Source: Fragilaria crotonensis (taxonomy: Eukaryota; Bacillariophyta; Fragilariophyceae; Fragilariales; Fragilariaceae). Taken from it: a stretch of 47,178 nucleotides of DNA. Positions 22,882 to 32,771 of the stretch are shown here, piece by piece. Where the stretch lies: the NCBI GenBank assembly GCA_022925895.1, contig JAKSYS010000504.1, forward strand, positions 1 to 47,178, in the 5' to 3' direction. The first letter of the stretch is position 1. Every line of letters begins with the position of its first letter. The notes beneath the pieces were generated by a model, which searched no databases, was not told the origin of the DNA, and was given only the letters and a program-made list of their open reading frames with translations. Both the position numbers and the translations under genes were made by a program.

Positions 22882-23436
22882 TTTCCGATAAACCTGGCGC
22901 AGGAAACAGTATAAACTCTACGCGACTAGATTTTTGTTCTGCATGTGACGTCATATTTACAAGTAGTTGTCGTGTTAAAAGCGTGAGTTCCACCATGAGA
23001 TTGCATGCCGCCGTTTGCCTTGTTCCCACTCCTTACAAAGTGCCTCACCCTGGCAATCCTCTCCAGAATACCCTCTAGAATTCAACAGAGTGATTGAGGC
23101 ACTTTGCAATGGCCGACAGTGGTCGAATAAATGCAATAATAGCAAGGGCTGTGACCGTTCTTTTGGATGACAGCCGATTTGGACCGAGATTGTCAAACTG
23201 TTGGCTCCCGGCCTCAACGTGGGCAGAAGCTTTGGCCAAATCAGGCACATTGATGCCTCCCTTGTTAGTACTGATGCTCGAAAATTTAACGTTGCCATGT
23301 CGAAGTCCAATTTATTTGGTGAATCGATGACACGTTTCGATGGCACCAATCAAACAGGAGTGTTCCGAGTGAAATATGCTCGGCAATATTTCTATTACTT
23401 TACTGAGAAAATCGGCAAATTGAGTATCCATTTCCA

Positions 23437-26226
23437 TTGAATAACACATGGAAGGATAGGGTCCTGCAAGCTGCGGCTAACGTGCTCGTAATTCCGTCAA
23501 CTCGGGCAAGACCTGCAATATCCTCAACTGCTATTCTTCACGACAACGACAGTACTATCGAAGGCGATGAGTCACCAAACAAACGTCCAAGAATAGAAGA
23601 GCGCACAACAACAATGTCATATTGGCCTGATAGCCCAGAAGCCCGCCAAGTTTTCAGACCAAGAACTATGAGGACAATTAGGACTGCGGTTAGCAGTACT
23701 GGTCGTGATGAGGATGGCAATACGATGACACTTTCTGGAGAAAGTGCGAAGGAAGCACTGGAGCGAAGGATCAAACTGCTACTGACGGTTCATGAGAAAG
23801 AAGATAGCTGGCGAACTATAGTCATGGGAAGAGATGAAGAGAACTTTGTACAAAGGCTGAGATATTTGAGATCCGACAGCGTGCTTTATTTCTCTGCTGT
23901 GCCTACCAATTGGCACTCTCAAAATGAACGATTGGACGTGGCATGACTGTTGCAGAGAGGCCTGCAATCGTTTAAATAGTCTAGGCCTTGTGCAGGCAAC
24001 ATTTTTCAAGACAATCGCGAACTGGAACAAGGTTTTTAGGAAGTTCGAGTGCTTCCACATCCCAACCCGTATGTACAATGTGGAAAGCGACCTTGCCGCG
24101 ACTCCTCGAAGTATTTCCAACTGCGAAGGACCAAATAATTGCATATGGAATCAAGAATCTAGCGACACTAACAATAGAAAGCGTCCACGATTTCATCCTT
24201 TCTTCTGTCATTCCAAGGCTAACAGTACTGTGGGAGAAGGAGATGATGGTGCCAGCGGACGATTGCGACAATACATCCGAGCCAAGAAGTCGAGCGATTC
24301 ATTCATTTCTTAAAACTCATCGGCTTGAATCAATGAGTTTGACTACCACTTGGCGATGGATGCGTTTGCTAGGATTCCAATACGACACGAGGAGGAAAAG
24401 TTTTTACGTTGATGGTCACGAACGTGACGATGTTGTCGCGAGTCGTTCTACGTTTTGCAAGCGTTACCTAACAGAGTATGAACCATACTGTAATCGGTGG
24501 ATTCGACTACCTTTGAGAGAGGCAACAACAATCAAGAATCTTAACGTTGCATTTGGCTATTCCTATTTTGACATTATTAGCAACGAGGAATGGATCGAGT
24601 TCCACGTCGACTATTGGAAGAGTCGTATTATGGAGGAAAACGAACCAAACAACAACCGCCAGCCATCAATGATATCCAGATTGAAGAAAAGAAAGCAACC
24701 ACCAGCATTCGTGTATCAAGCGCAACGAGGCCGATCATGATCGTGGGGCAGGATGAGAGCGTCTTCGCGCAGTACCTTCTTGGAAGTAAGACTTGGGTAG
24801 GACCGAAAGGCCAACGCCCTCTCCTACCCAAATCGGAGGGCGATGGCTTTATGCTATCAGCCTTTGTGTCGAGAGAATTTGATTCGGAAGAGACCTGTCG
24901 GCAGATGAGTTAGTAAAAATAAATGCAGCAAGGCGAGGAGGTGACAGGACTTACATTGATACTCAAGCTGCACTAGAAATTTTGAAGTCGACAAAGAAGC
25001 CCGTCTTGACGGAATCACCATTCGTAAAATACTTGTACATCGGAGCCAACAACGAGGATATTGGAATAGCTACCATATGAGTCTACAGTTTGAGGACGTT
25101 GTCGATTGCCTGCAAGTCTTGTATCCTGAGTTCGATTTCGTGTTCCTGTTTGATCACAGTCAGGGACACGCTCGCAAAAGACCTGGGGCACTTAATGCCT
25201 TTCAAATGTCGAAGACCTATGGTGGCGCGCAGGCAGTAATGAGAGACACGACAATAATGAGTAAAGACGGATACCTTGGGGAACACGTACCTCGATTGAA
25301 TGTCGGTGACACTCAGTCGTTCATTTTCCGCGCAGATGATTGTGGTCCATTTTATCTGTCACCAGAACAGAGAGAAGAGCAACGACACGATCGACCAACT
25401 GGGAAATTCAAACGTGTGGAGCGGTCAAAGAAGATGCTCATGAACGCCTTAAGTGATGCTGGAGTATCATTTCAGCAGCAACGGAGTTACACAAAGAAGG
25501 AGCTTCAAGATTTTGCAAGGATCCGTGGCATTGATCTTTTCGAAGAAAAAGAACAAATAATTGCGGGATGGCAGGGGCAACCGAAAGGCCTTCTGCAAGT
25601 CCTAAGGGAAAGAGGTCTTATTCCTGAACACTCGTTAGAAAAATATACACTTGATGGTCGAAAAGATCCAATCACAGGCGTTGTCGACTTACATTATTCG
25701 CTGAGAAATCTACTTGCCGAGTGCACCGATTTTAAGGAGGAAGAAACAGCACTACAATACTTGGGGACTCAACTTGGGAGTTACAGTTCAGCTCACTCCA
25801 AAGTTTCACGCCGAGCTAGCGGGTGAGGGGATAGAGTACAGTTGGGCGCATGCAAAGGCATATTATCGTCGCGTTCCAGTCTCAAGAAAGCGAGGACGTG
25901 AAAACTTCAAAGATCTGGTAAAAGAATGCACCTCTCCTGCTAAGGTGTTAACAAAAGCCAGAATTGAGAAGTTTGCATCAAGAGCTCGCGCCTATATTTG
26001 CACTTACCATCATCTTGAGCAGGTGCAATCAGCACGAGCTGCCGCAGTTGCTGGTGTTGATCCAATCGCAGTTTTGCCAAAAGAAGTGCTCCCGTACACT
26101 GACATTGAGAGGGTCAGGAAGGCCTTCAAGTGTCACAGGTGTGCCCTTGACTTCGATAGTGGTTTCGTGAATTCGGAGCTCAAGGAAGAAGCAACAACAA
26201 GGAGAGGAGGTGAATCAAGACGATGA
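23437..26226 (+). CDS. DDE transposase of the nested Tc1/IS630-like element, frameshifted
   Basis: About 900 residues once frames are followed. The variable N-terminus has PNKRPRIEE as a likely nuclear signal. A helix-turn-helix-like domain with WRWMRLLGFQY and YVDGHERDDVV follows; this GHER block is a mark of a transposase group I know from fungi and protists. The catalytic domain has D1 in IVGQDESVFAQY, then PKSEGDGFMLSAFV, D2 in FVFLFDHSQGHARK, AVMRDT, and E in GEGIEYSWAHAKAYYRR after LTPKFH. The last segment has CHRCALDF. Frame changes occur near 23940, 24070, 24735, 24905, 25075 and 25745, without obvious loss of residues, so the decay is recent or artefactual. The true start is uncertain: the first in-frame ATG is at 23614, and a short coding-like run lies at 23298-23440. 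Confidence 0.7.
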
Positions 26227-26373
26227 TGATGAAGTGAATTCGGAGTAAGAATGAGTTTTATGATGAGCAGCGTGGAGGCAATCTGATTTCGGAAGGATCT
26301 TTCAGAATTTTACTTTAGGAAATTGTATGATGTGTAGAAATTGTACTAATCTGTACGCGAGGACGGTCAAGGG

Positions 26374-26385
26374 TGAAACCTGCTG
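26374..26385 (-). repeat. 12-bp terminal inverted repeat, right (nested element)
   Basis: TGAAACCTGCTG, exact inverse of the left copy, followed by TA at 26386-26387. Confidence 0.6.
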
Positions 26386-26409
26386 TATGTACAAAAATGT
26401 GCAGCATGT

Positions 26410-26603
26410 CGTACTGTACATTCATTGTTGTATAACCAACAGTTGATTTCAGGGCATGCCATGCGTGATATCATGCATGTCATGCTCGGTCTTAATAAAT
26501 ATTAAACCAATGAATACGATATAAATTAAGAATGACCTGAATGACGGTCATGCCTAAAGACTGGAAAAAACATGCGATGTCTGCCTGAAGACTGGAAAAT
26601 CTC
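26410..26603 (-). repeat. MULE right terminal inverted repeat
   Basis: Inverted partner of 13396-13590. Here the two 18-bp submotifs are at 26551-26568 (exact) and 26582-26599 (one mismatch), again 31 bp apart. Confidence 0.8.
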
Positions 26604-26613
26604 ATCTCAAATC
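26604..26613 (+). repeat. Target-site duplication, right (ATCTCAAATC)
   Basis: Second copy of the 10-bp sequence at 13386-13395. The apparent tandem AAATCTCATCTC here arises because the repeat end abuts the duplication. Confidence 0.8.
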
Positions 26614-26875
26614 TCATCTCGCATATCCCGCATATCCCGCATATCCGCATAATCAGCATATGGCATATCGCATATCGCATTGCATCTATGATATTGCGAC
26701 GCGCGCTTTTTGAACTGAAATCAAAGTTTAACCGTCATTTACCCAACCGTAGTATTCTGGCGTAGATGCGAGACTGTCAGTGCTCGCAGTTGGCAGATCA
26801 GGCCCCTAAACATTCAAATATGCGAGGGGAGAAAAGGAGTTGCGGATAAAACGCTGAAGGTACCAGTACACGACC
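26614..26875. promoter_or_regulatory. Gene A 5' region beside the MULE insertion
   Basis: Begins with a short tandem of CGCATATCC-type units (CATATCCCGCATATCCCGCATATCCGCATA) and runs to the ATG at 26876. No other feature is visible. This is what remains of the gene A promoter next to the MULE. Confidence 0.4.
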
Positions 26876-28493
26876 ATGACAGAGTCTGATTCCGACGCTG
26901 ATTTGGCCGACTACGCACCGTCCGGTCTCTCTCAGGTTTCGCATACGTCCGAATCAGCCTCCAAACTGGCGAACGAATTGCCGAAGCCCATTAAGGAGAT
27001 AGAAACGCCGTCTCACGTAACATCTGACGATATTCTGAAGCGAGGTGAGTGGATCCCTAGCATTGCATCTGCTATCATGTTCCACATTCCACGCATTTTG
27101 GAATGGTGCAATCGCCGAACTACGAGCGCTCTACGTCACTCACCCGTTTATCCCAAGCCCACCGTTTTATTGACAAAATTCAAGTTCCTGACGAGATTAC
27201 ATCCGCCGACCAGCTAGCATGGCACTGTTACATATGGAAGAAAGCCAAGTATCTGAATCCAGTTAGGATCGGATCCAAGGACATGATCATTGGCTTAAAT
27301 ATGCCACAAAAGTTCGATGAAAGTAAGAGGCATGCTATAGAATATCTTTCGTGCCTCCAGGATACGACTGGGAAACGCAATGTTGTACCCAAATCGCAGT
27401 TGTTGCCGTACGGCGAGTCCGACGAATGGAATCCGGAGCTGCTGACTGAGTATCTTGAAACACTTGTTGAGGTCGGTGACTTGACAGAGTTGGAGGTACG
27501 CAAGGAAGAATTGTATTTGCGCAAGATTCTGAAAGTCGTACGCGAACGTCGCGTAGAACACAAAGTGGACAAGGAGCCACAAAAATCGTTCGTTGCTTCC
27601 GAACATGATGTGGAACCGGAGGTGGTGGAAAGGATACCCGTCTCGCCCTCGATGACAGACACGCACAAGACAGAACCACTGAAAGCGGGTGACGCAATTG
27701 AGTATTACCGGACCATTTCGAAAGCTGGTGACAAGGACGCCTTGACTCAAGCAATCATATTGTCTGTGCGGCCAGGAAATACCCCTCTTAAGCTACACAA
27801 CGACGAAGTGCTTCCCGCTGGTCATTCTGTCAAGCGAATCTTTACCAGAGTACGGGGTTCATTTGTTGATTTGAGACCAAAGGCGACCTATCGGTCCATT
27901 CGATCGTTCAAGTTGGCTCATAGTGAATTGCGAGAGAACGATTCCTTGCGACAGTTGCTGTCATCGACAAACTCCCCTCTGGAAGCAGTTTTGGAACGCA
28001 ACTTTGCAGCCTTTGAGCAGAAAGTGAAGGACGATGGATGTGGCGCGTTCATGGATATGGTCGCTTGGAAGTCAAAGAAAACAAAATCGAACGGGGAAAG
28101 TGTGGGGCAGACATCAAGGAAGCGAGCAAAGGTGGTAGCTGAAGTCGACGCCAACGAGTCGCTAATTGAAAAGGATGTCGATTCAGGCGCTGATGAAGCG
28201 ACGGCGGCGCTTCAATCGCAATTGACAAGAATCAGATCTCTCGACGACGACGAGCTGCGGCGACTCACATGGCAGAAGATATGCTGGAGTTGGCAATTCA
28301 AGTGCGTGAGCAATTATTGTCCTCGAATGTCAAAGTGACCATAGACGACTTGGCAAAGGAACTGAATGTCAGTGCGTATTCACTGAAGCACTTTCTGTGC
28401 GGCGACGAAGGGAAGCTTGTTCGATTTGCGCAGCATGAGGAGACGAAGGTTGCTCTTCAGCATTGGGTTGGAAACCAACGATTGCCCTCATAA
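26876..28493 (+). CDS. Gene A of a tandem pair: unrecognised, likely nuclear protein
   Basis: Exon 1 (26876-27044) is acidic and polar (MTESDSDADLADYAPSG). A phase-1 intron (27045-27157, donor GTGAGT, acceptor CCAAG) leads into exon 2 at ...RAHRFIDKIQVPDE. The protein is about 501 residues. Module 1 holds SADQLAWHCYIWKK..YLNPVRI and ends in a helical ELYLRKILK block. Module 2 holds PLKAGDAIEYYRTISKAGD, LKLHNDEVLPAGHSVKRIF, which has the strand spacing of a Tudor/Agenet-like domain, then helices (SLRQLLSS..NFAAFEQKVKDDG). After a basic linker (TSRKRAKVV) come the last ~60 residues, with a helix-turn-helix look (TIDDLAKELNVSAYSLKHFL). One base is missing near 28270. Both modules are shared with gene B downstream. 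The chromatin-type role is inference only. Confidence 0.6.
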
Positions 28494-29125
28494 CTGTCGG
28501 TAGCAATGAAACGCGTGACACAATGCTGATATATTCTCCTGAAGAAGCGGCGCTATGGCTTGCAACATAAACGCTATTACGGCCAGTGATATCAAGCATG
28601 GTCTTGGATGGGCTGGCTTTTCCATCTATTCATCGACACCCTCCGACGCGCCATGTTCTAGGAAGCACTCGAACCTGGAACCAAGGCCATGATACTACCG
28701 GTAGATGGGAATGTGGGATGGCGAGTCCGTATGTTATACGTAGGGGTTGTACCAGGTAGATAGTAGTGCAAGTAGGTCGTTCCCCTATTGGAGAGAGCAT
28801 TTGGTTTTTGGCTGCGCATGCAGGTGATGCCTCTCATAGTCGTACACGTATGCATACATATTGGAATATGACGGGTGAAGGGTGAAGGGCAGGCCAATTC
28901 GTGGCTCGCGCCATTTCTCTCCGTCCTTGTACTACTACGACCATTTCTCTACGAATCGTAGAACGTATAGCACTACCGGTAGTACTACATTGCACTTCCT
29001 GTGCCATCCACCTGTCCCACAAGCATGGAAGCAAAAATCATGAAAGCCACACTTGGAGCGAAGATGCGACGCAATCGCAAGTGACAACAACCACAACTGC
29101 ATTCAGCACCTCGTCCCAGTCGACC
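28494..29125. other. Intergenic region between the tandem paralogues
   Basis: No gene recognised. The last ~220 bp before the ATG of gene B can be read in frame upstream, but it lacks the composition of exon 1 and includes repeated GAACGTATAGCACTACCGG-type spacer, so I place the start at 29126. Confidence 0.5.
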
Positions 29126-31665
29126 ATGCCCAGACCTTCATCGGACATCCAATGGCCTGAAAGCTCATCCGACGATGATTTCGTTCCACGGAAAGAATTT
29201 CGTGTCAGCGACGGGAAAGCCACAAAGCCTACTGTGACCACCACACAAGTCTCTCGAAGCAAGAAGCAAAAGAGAAGTCCAAAGGCCACTCCGTCCAACG
29301 CGCCTCTTTCAAAGAAGCCTCTCAATCACAGCTTTGAAAGAAGTGACGACGAAGACATTGTGTCGACGATTGGTGAGATGTTGGATATGTTGCTCCGTAG
29401 ATACTGTGCAATTTGATTGTTCTCTTGTGAATCTGCCGTCTTGACCATCGTTGGACAGTTGGTGGTGAGCAGGCAATCATGCCCTCTTCTAACAATCATC
29501 TCACATTCATGCTTTTGCGCGGCATTACAGCGTCCGAGAAAGCGAATGCAATATCATTACCACCGGGCATCCGTTCTTCGTCGGATCTCAAATGGTGGTA
29601 CGAAGACAATCGCTACTATCCCTGTCGCATATGCGACTCGGCGGAAGCGATGTACATCAACCTGGATCCAGTGTGGGACACGACCGAACTCGCTCTCATT
29701 CAAGTTTTGGAATTTCCGCCCACCAAACCGTTCAAGGGCCGCGATCGGATACTGGCGAACCTTTGCGATCTGAAAGCATGTGGAACTTCTGGCGATACCT
29801 GGGATATGGCCATTTGGAAGAAGTACAACAGCCAACGAGCGGCCGATGCGAGACGCGCAAATCAAAGGGTGTTGAGTGAAACAGATGTTCGGGCAGGATA
29901 TCTTTATCTAAATCGAATTCTTAAGGCAGCAAAGGAGAAAGATAGCATTCCGGAACCACGAATAGCTGATGGCGCTGAGGAAGCCGACGAAAACAGCGAT
30001 TTAGAGACACCCTACGAGGTCAATCTCAAACTGAATACCACAGGTACATTGCATCCTTACGGACGAGGGATGCCCGATTTTTCCGACAAGATCCATGAAC
30101 CTCTCCGACCTGGAGATATCATTCAATACAGTACTCCTATTTTTTGCGCCGGCGACCCACGAGGCTTGAGGACGGCAACGGTTCTCTCCACCGACCCTTC
30201 GTCGACTGGATACATGATTCGATTGGACAACACTGAAATGCTTCCGAACGAACACATGGTAAAGCGAATCAAGGTTATTGAGCAGGGCAAGCTTTATGCT
30301 CACGAGGGCTTTTATCGCCCGATCAATCGTTTCGCTCTCAAGAAGCGGGCATTGGATATGGACATGAGGCAGCCATTTCTCCGACAGAGTGACCTAGTGG
30401 GCAAGATTGTTGATAAGCATGTTGACAAGTTTCGAAAATCCATGAAAGACAAGGGACTTCCAATCGATCTTGTGCAAGACTTTAAATCACGAAGGAAGCT
30501 CAAGGCAGACGAACAACTAGAGCTAGCAAAGGAGCGAAAGAGTGCATCGAAGAAGAGTAGAAAACAGGTGGAACCTATCTTCGATTCCCAGAAGCAGGAA
30601 CACGACGAGCGCACGGGCCGTGCTCTCGAGGCGAAGGCGAATAGCAAAACATTGGTCTCAACCATGCAAGAATCATCCAGCAGCGATTCTGACGATTCTC
30701 TCGAGATTATTACCATAGTCAAGAAGGCTGCAATCAAGGCGAAAAACGTTGCATCAAGTGACTCACTGTTGGATGAGTCCGATGTCTCCTTGACGGCGAC
30801 TCGACCCATGCGACAGGACGCAGCGACGTCTTCGACGTCATCGAACAAATTTGAGTCAAAAGGCGTTCCGATGCATTGCTCACCATCGCAGGCTTCCAGC
30901 CAAAATGTCTTGTCAGGTATTGTAAAAGCCTTGCTCAACGAGGATTCAGTTTCGCTGAAGAGGAAGCCTAACCCCATGATTCACGACGAATCTGATTCAG
31001 AATCGTCCATGGAGAACTATGGCTTGGATACGGCAGCTAAGGCGAAACAGGAGAGCAAGCACGACAGGCTTGATGAAGCAATTCCCGATCAAGGATTGAA
31101 TATACGACGCAACAAAAAAGTTTCTTGCGAAAATGGACGACCTCAACCGGAACCGGCCACGTTGGTCAACATGGATCAGAAAGACGGACGAATACTGACA
31201 TCGAGGAGGCTCTATACTTCCGCTGAGATTGTCAAGCCCGCATTTGGATTGACAAAAGTAAATTCGAGCGCTGATCGTCCGTCAAAAAACCATTCAACAA
31301 AGTTTTCTGTTAGAGCTCAAGATGCGCCAACGCCTCGGAGAAAAAAAGTGAAATGCGCCGAAACATCCCTTGATCCCTCCGAGATGGGAGAAAGACGGAG
31401 TGTTGATCAACCGGTAGTTGAACATAGATCTACTCAGCTCCCGACGGAAAAGAGGGAACACTCCAAACACAAGCGCTTCAAGCGTCTTCATCGAATCAGG
31501 CGAAATGGTCGGTACATAGCTGAGGAGGACGACATTGAGGATTCCGACGACGACTTGCGGTCTAGGCGAACGCCGACATCCACAAAATGCGGAACCTACC
31601 AGCCTTTGGTCCGGCTTCCTCCCTGCACGAAACAGAAGGACTTAAGTTCTTTGGAGTCTTATTGA
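29126..31665 (+). CDS. Gene B of a tandem pair: unrecognised, likely nuclear protein
   Basis: Exon 1 (29126-29372) and exon 2 (29531-31665) join across a 158-bp phase-1 intron, at the position equivalent to that of gene A. The product is 793 residues with no frameshift. The N-terminus is Ser/acidic with basic patches (SRSKKQKRSPK). Module 1 (about residues 95-215) has SDLKWWYEDNRYYPCRI, a PWWP/Tudor-like start, and ends DVRAGYLYLNRILKAAKE. Module 2 (about 270-400) has PLRPGDIIQYSTPIFCAGD, MIRLDNTEMLPNEHMVKRI, then QSDLVGKIVDKHVDKFRKSM. The C-terminal ~390 residues are disordered, with Ser/Asp blocks (SSSDSDDSLEII), a basic run (KREHSKHKRFKRLHRIRRNG) and the acidic EEDDIEDSDDD. It lacks the C-terminal helix-turn-helix-like end of gene A. 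The name of the family is unknown to me. Confidence 0.75.
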
Positions 31666-32771
31666 TGGATAAAGTGAGAGTCTCCGGATGATAAGCTGGT
31701 GAGGTAATGCGTATCGTACGTCAGTCCCCCGAAGAATCATACACGCTCGCCTATAATCGTGATGGCGTCATCAGACGGCGTTGATCAGGCGCATCAATCA
31801 GTCGCACACAAGTCCTGAATGCACCGTGACATAGTGAACATTCGAAATGGGCGATGCGTTTCTGAGTTCTGAGGTGCGCAAGGTAATCCCTTGCAACTTC
31901 ACAAATTTTTCACCAGTGATAAGCGTATCACAAAGAAAGTGCCGTAAGTTTGCGAACGAAATAAAGTCCTAATGGCATCCCTCTCCTATATTCAAACAAA
32001 GATACGTCGCTAACTAATTCTACAAATGTGATATTTTGAATTAGCTACAGTGACCTTCCCGTGTATCCTGTGATCCTGTTATCCGACCTAATTTCCCTCT
32101 GTCTGTATCTTTGGCGTCATGAGTTCCCAGTGGAGGACCCAAATCACAGCCTTGAAAGCGATCGAGAGTTCGCATGCCCCGTTTTTCAAGCCATACCAGT
32201 TTTTACGCAAAGAACTTCTGAACGCCGTTAAGACGTTAAATTTGGTTCGCAGGAAACAAACGGATCCAAATTCACCATAAATCCTAAGGTAAGAAGCAAT
32301 TTCGGCAATGGCGACGATCTTGGTTCCTGCATCCTACTGTGCACACATGATCATGGAGTAATGAACTTGTGGCAATATAATCAGTAGCTTTTGGCGGTTG
32401 TGTGTTCCTAAAGCATATTGGTTAATTGTAGTTGAGTTGGGAGTGATGATTATGATCGGCATTGCTACCCCACGAATTTTGTTTCTCGGGTGATCTTGTG
32501 TACTTGATCTCAGCCTGATGACCGCTGCATAACCCCATATGCATTGATGTAACGCTGGTGGTGCTCTGGTCGTTCTTCTGAATGCTTGATTGGAATTAGG
32601 GAGTTTGTTTCGCCATGGGAGAGCAATGCAGGATCATGTTTATTGAATTCAGCGAGTGTTCTCCTACGTCCACGTAGAATTCTACTGGATACTGTTAAAC
32701 GGTAGGTGTAATTCTCATGTTTGTTTTCCTCGTCATCCTGTAGAAATCTTCTTTGCAACTTCATTTTCATC
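31666..32771. other. Intergenic region upstream of V-ATPase A
   Basis: 1.1 kb without a recognised gene. It contains the 53-codon frame at 32119-32280, and otherwise AT-rich sequence with no repeat that I can see. Confidence 0.5.
32119..32280 (+). CDS. Possible 53-residue small protein
   Basis: An ATG-initiated frame gives a short basic, amphipathic peptide: MSSQWRTQITALKAIESS at the start, FFKPYQFLRKELLNAVKTL in the middle, ending DPNSP. Basic and hydrophobic residues are well spaced and the frame stands alone, but nothing beyond that supports translation. It could equally be part of the 5' leader of the next gene. Confidence 0.25.
   Translation: MSSQWRTQITALKAIESSHAPFFKPYQFLRKELLNAVKTLNLVRRKQTDPNSP

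Larger units (their letters stand above)
22870..26385 (+). mobile_element. Tc1/IS630-superfamily-like element nested in the MULE
   Basis: CAGCAGGTTTCA at 22870-22881 is matched by its reverse complement TGAAACCTGCTG at 26374-26385, and each is flanked outside by TA (22868-22869 and 26386-26387). A TA duplication is the signature of Tc1/mariner/IS630 elements. The 3.5-kb interval contains one long DDE transposase gene in plus orientation. The right end lies 24 bp short of the MULE right inverted repeat. Confidence 0.65.
13396..26603. mobile_element. Giant 13.2-kb Mutator-like element (MULE) with nested elements
   Basis: The boundaries rest on three observations: ~195-bp inverted repeats at both ends starting GAGATTTTCCAG; a 10-bp direct duplication ATCTCAAATC abutting both; and a MuDR-type transposase gene just inside the left end. 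Long inverted repeats and a ~9-bp duplication are hallmarks of the Mutator superfamily. Contents from left to right: transposase (minus strand, 14466-16423), unrecognised sequence, an RNase H-bearing retroelement remnant, a piggyBac remnant, a degenerate GGTAGT satellite, and a Tc1/IS630-like element (22870-26385). The empty site would read GTATCTCAAATCTCATC. The inverted repeats are about 75% identical, so the ends have aged, or one end was replaced. Whether the insert moved as one 13-kb unit cannot be told. Confidence 0.75.

Noticed and set aside
24000-26226. The DDE gene as the second gene (mudrB-like) of the MULE.
   Set aside because: It has its own 12-bp inverted repeats and TA duplication and a DDE core of its own, so it is better read as a nested element.
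13396-26603. The two ~195-bp repeats as independent MITE copies rather than ends of one element.
   Set aside because: The identical 10-bp sequence sits outside both ends exactly at the boundary, and a MuDR transposase lies between them. Two chance insertions would not share one target duplication.
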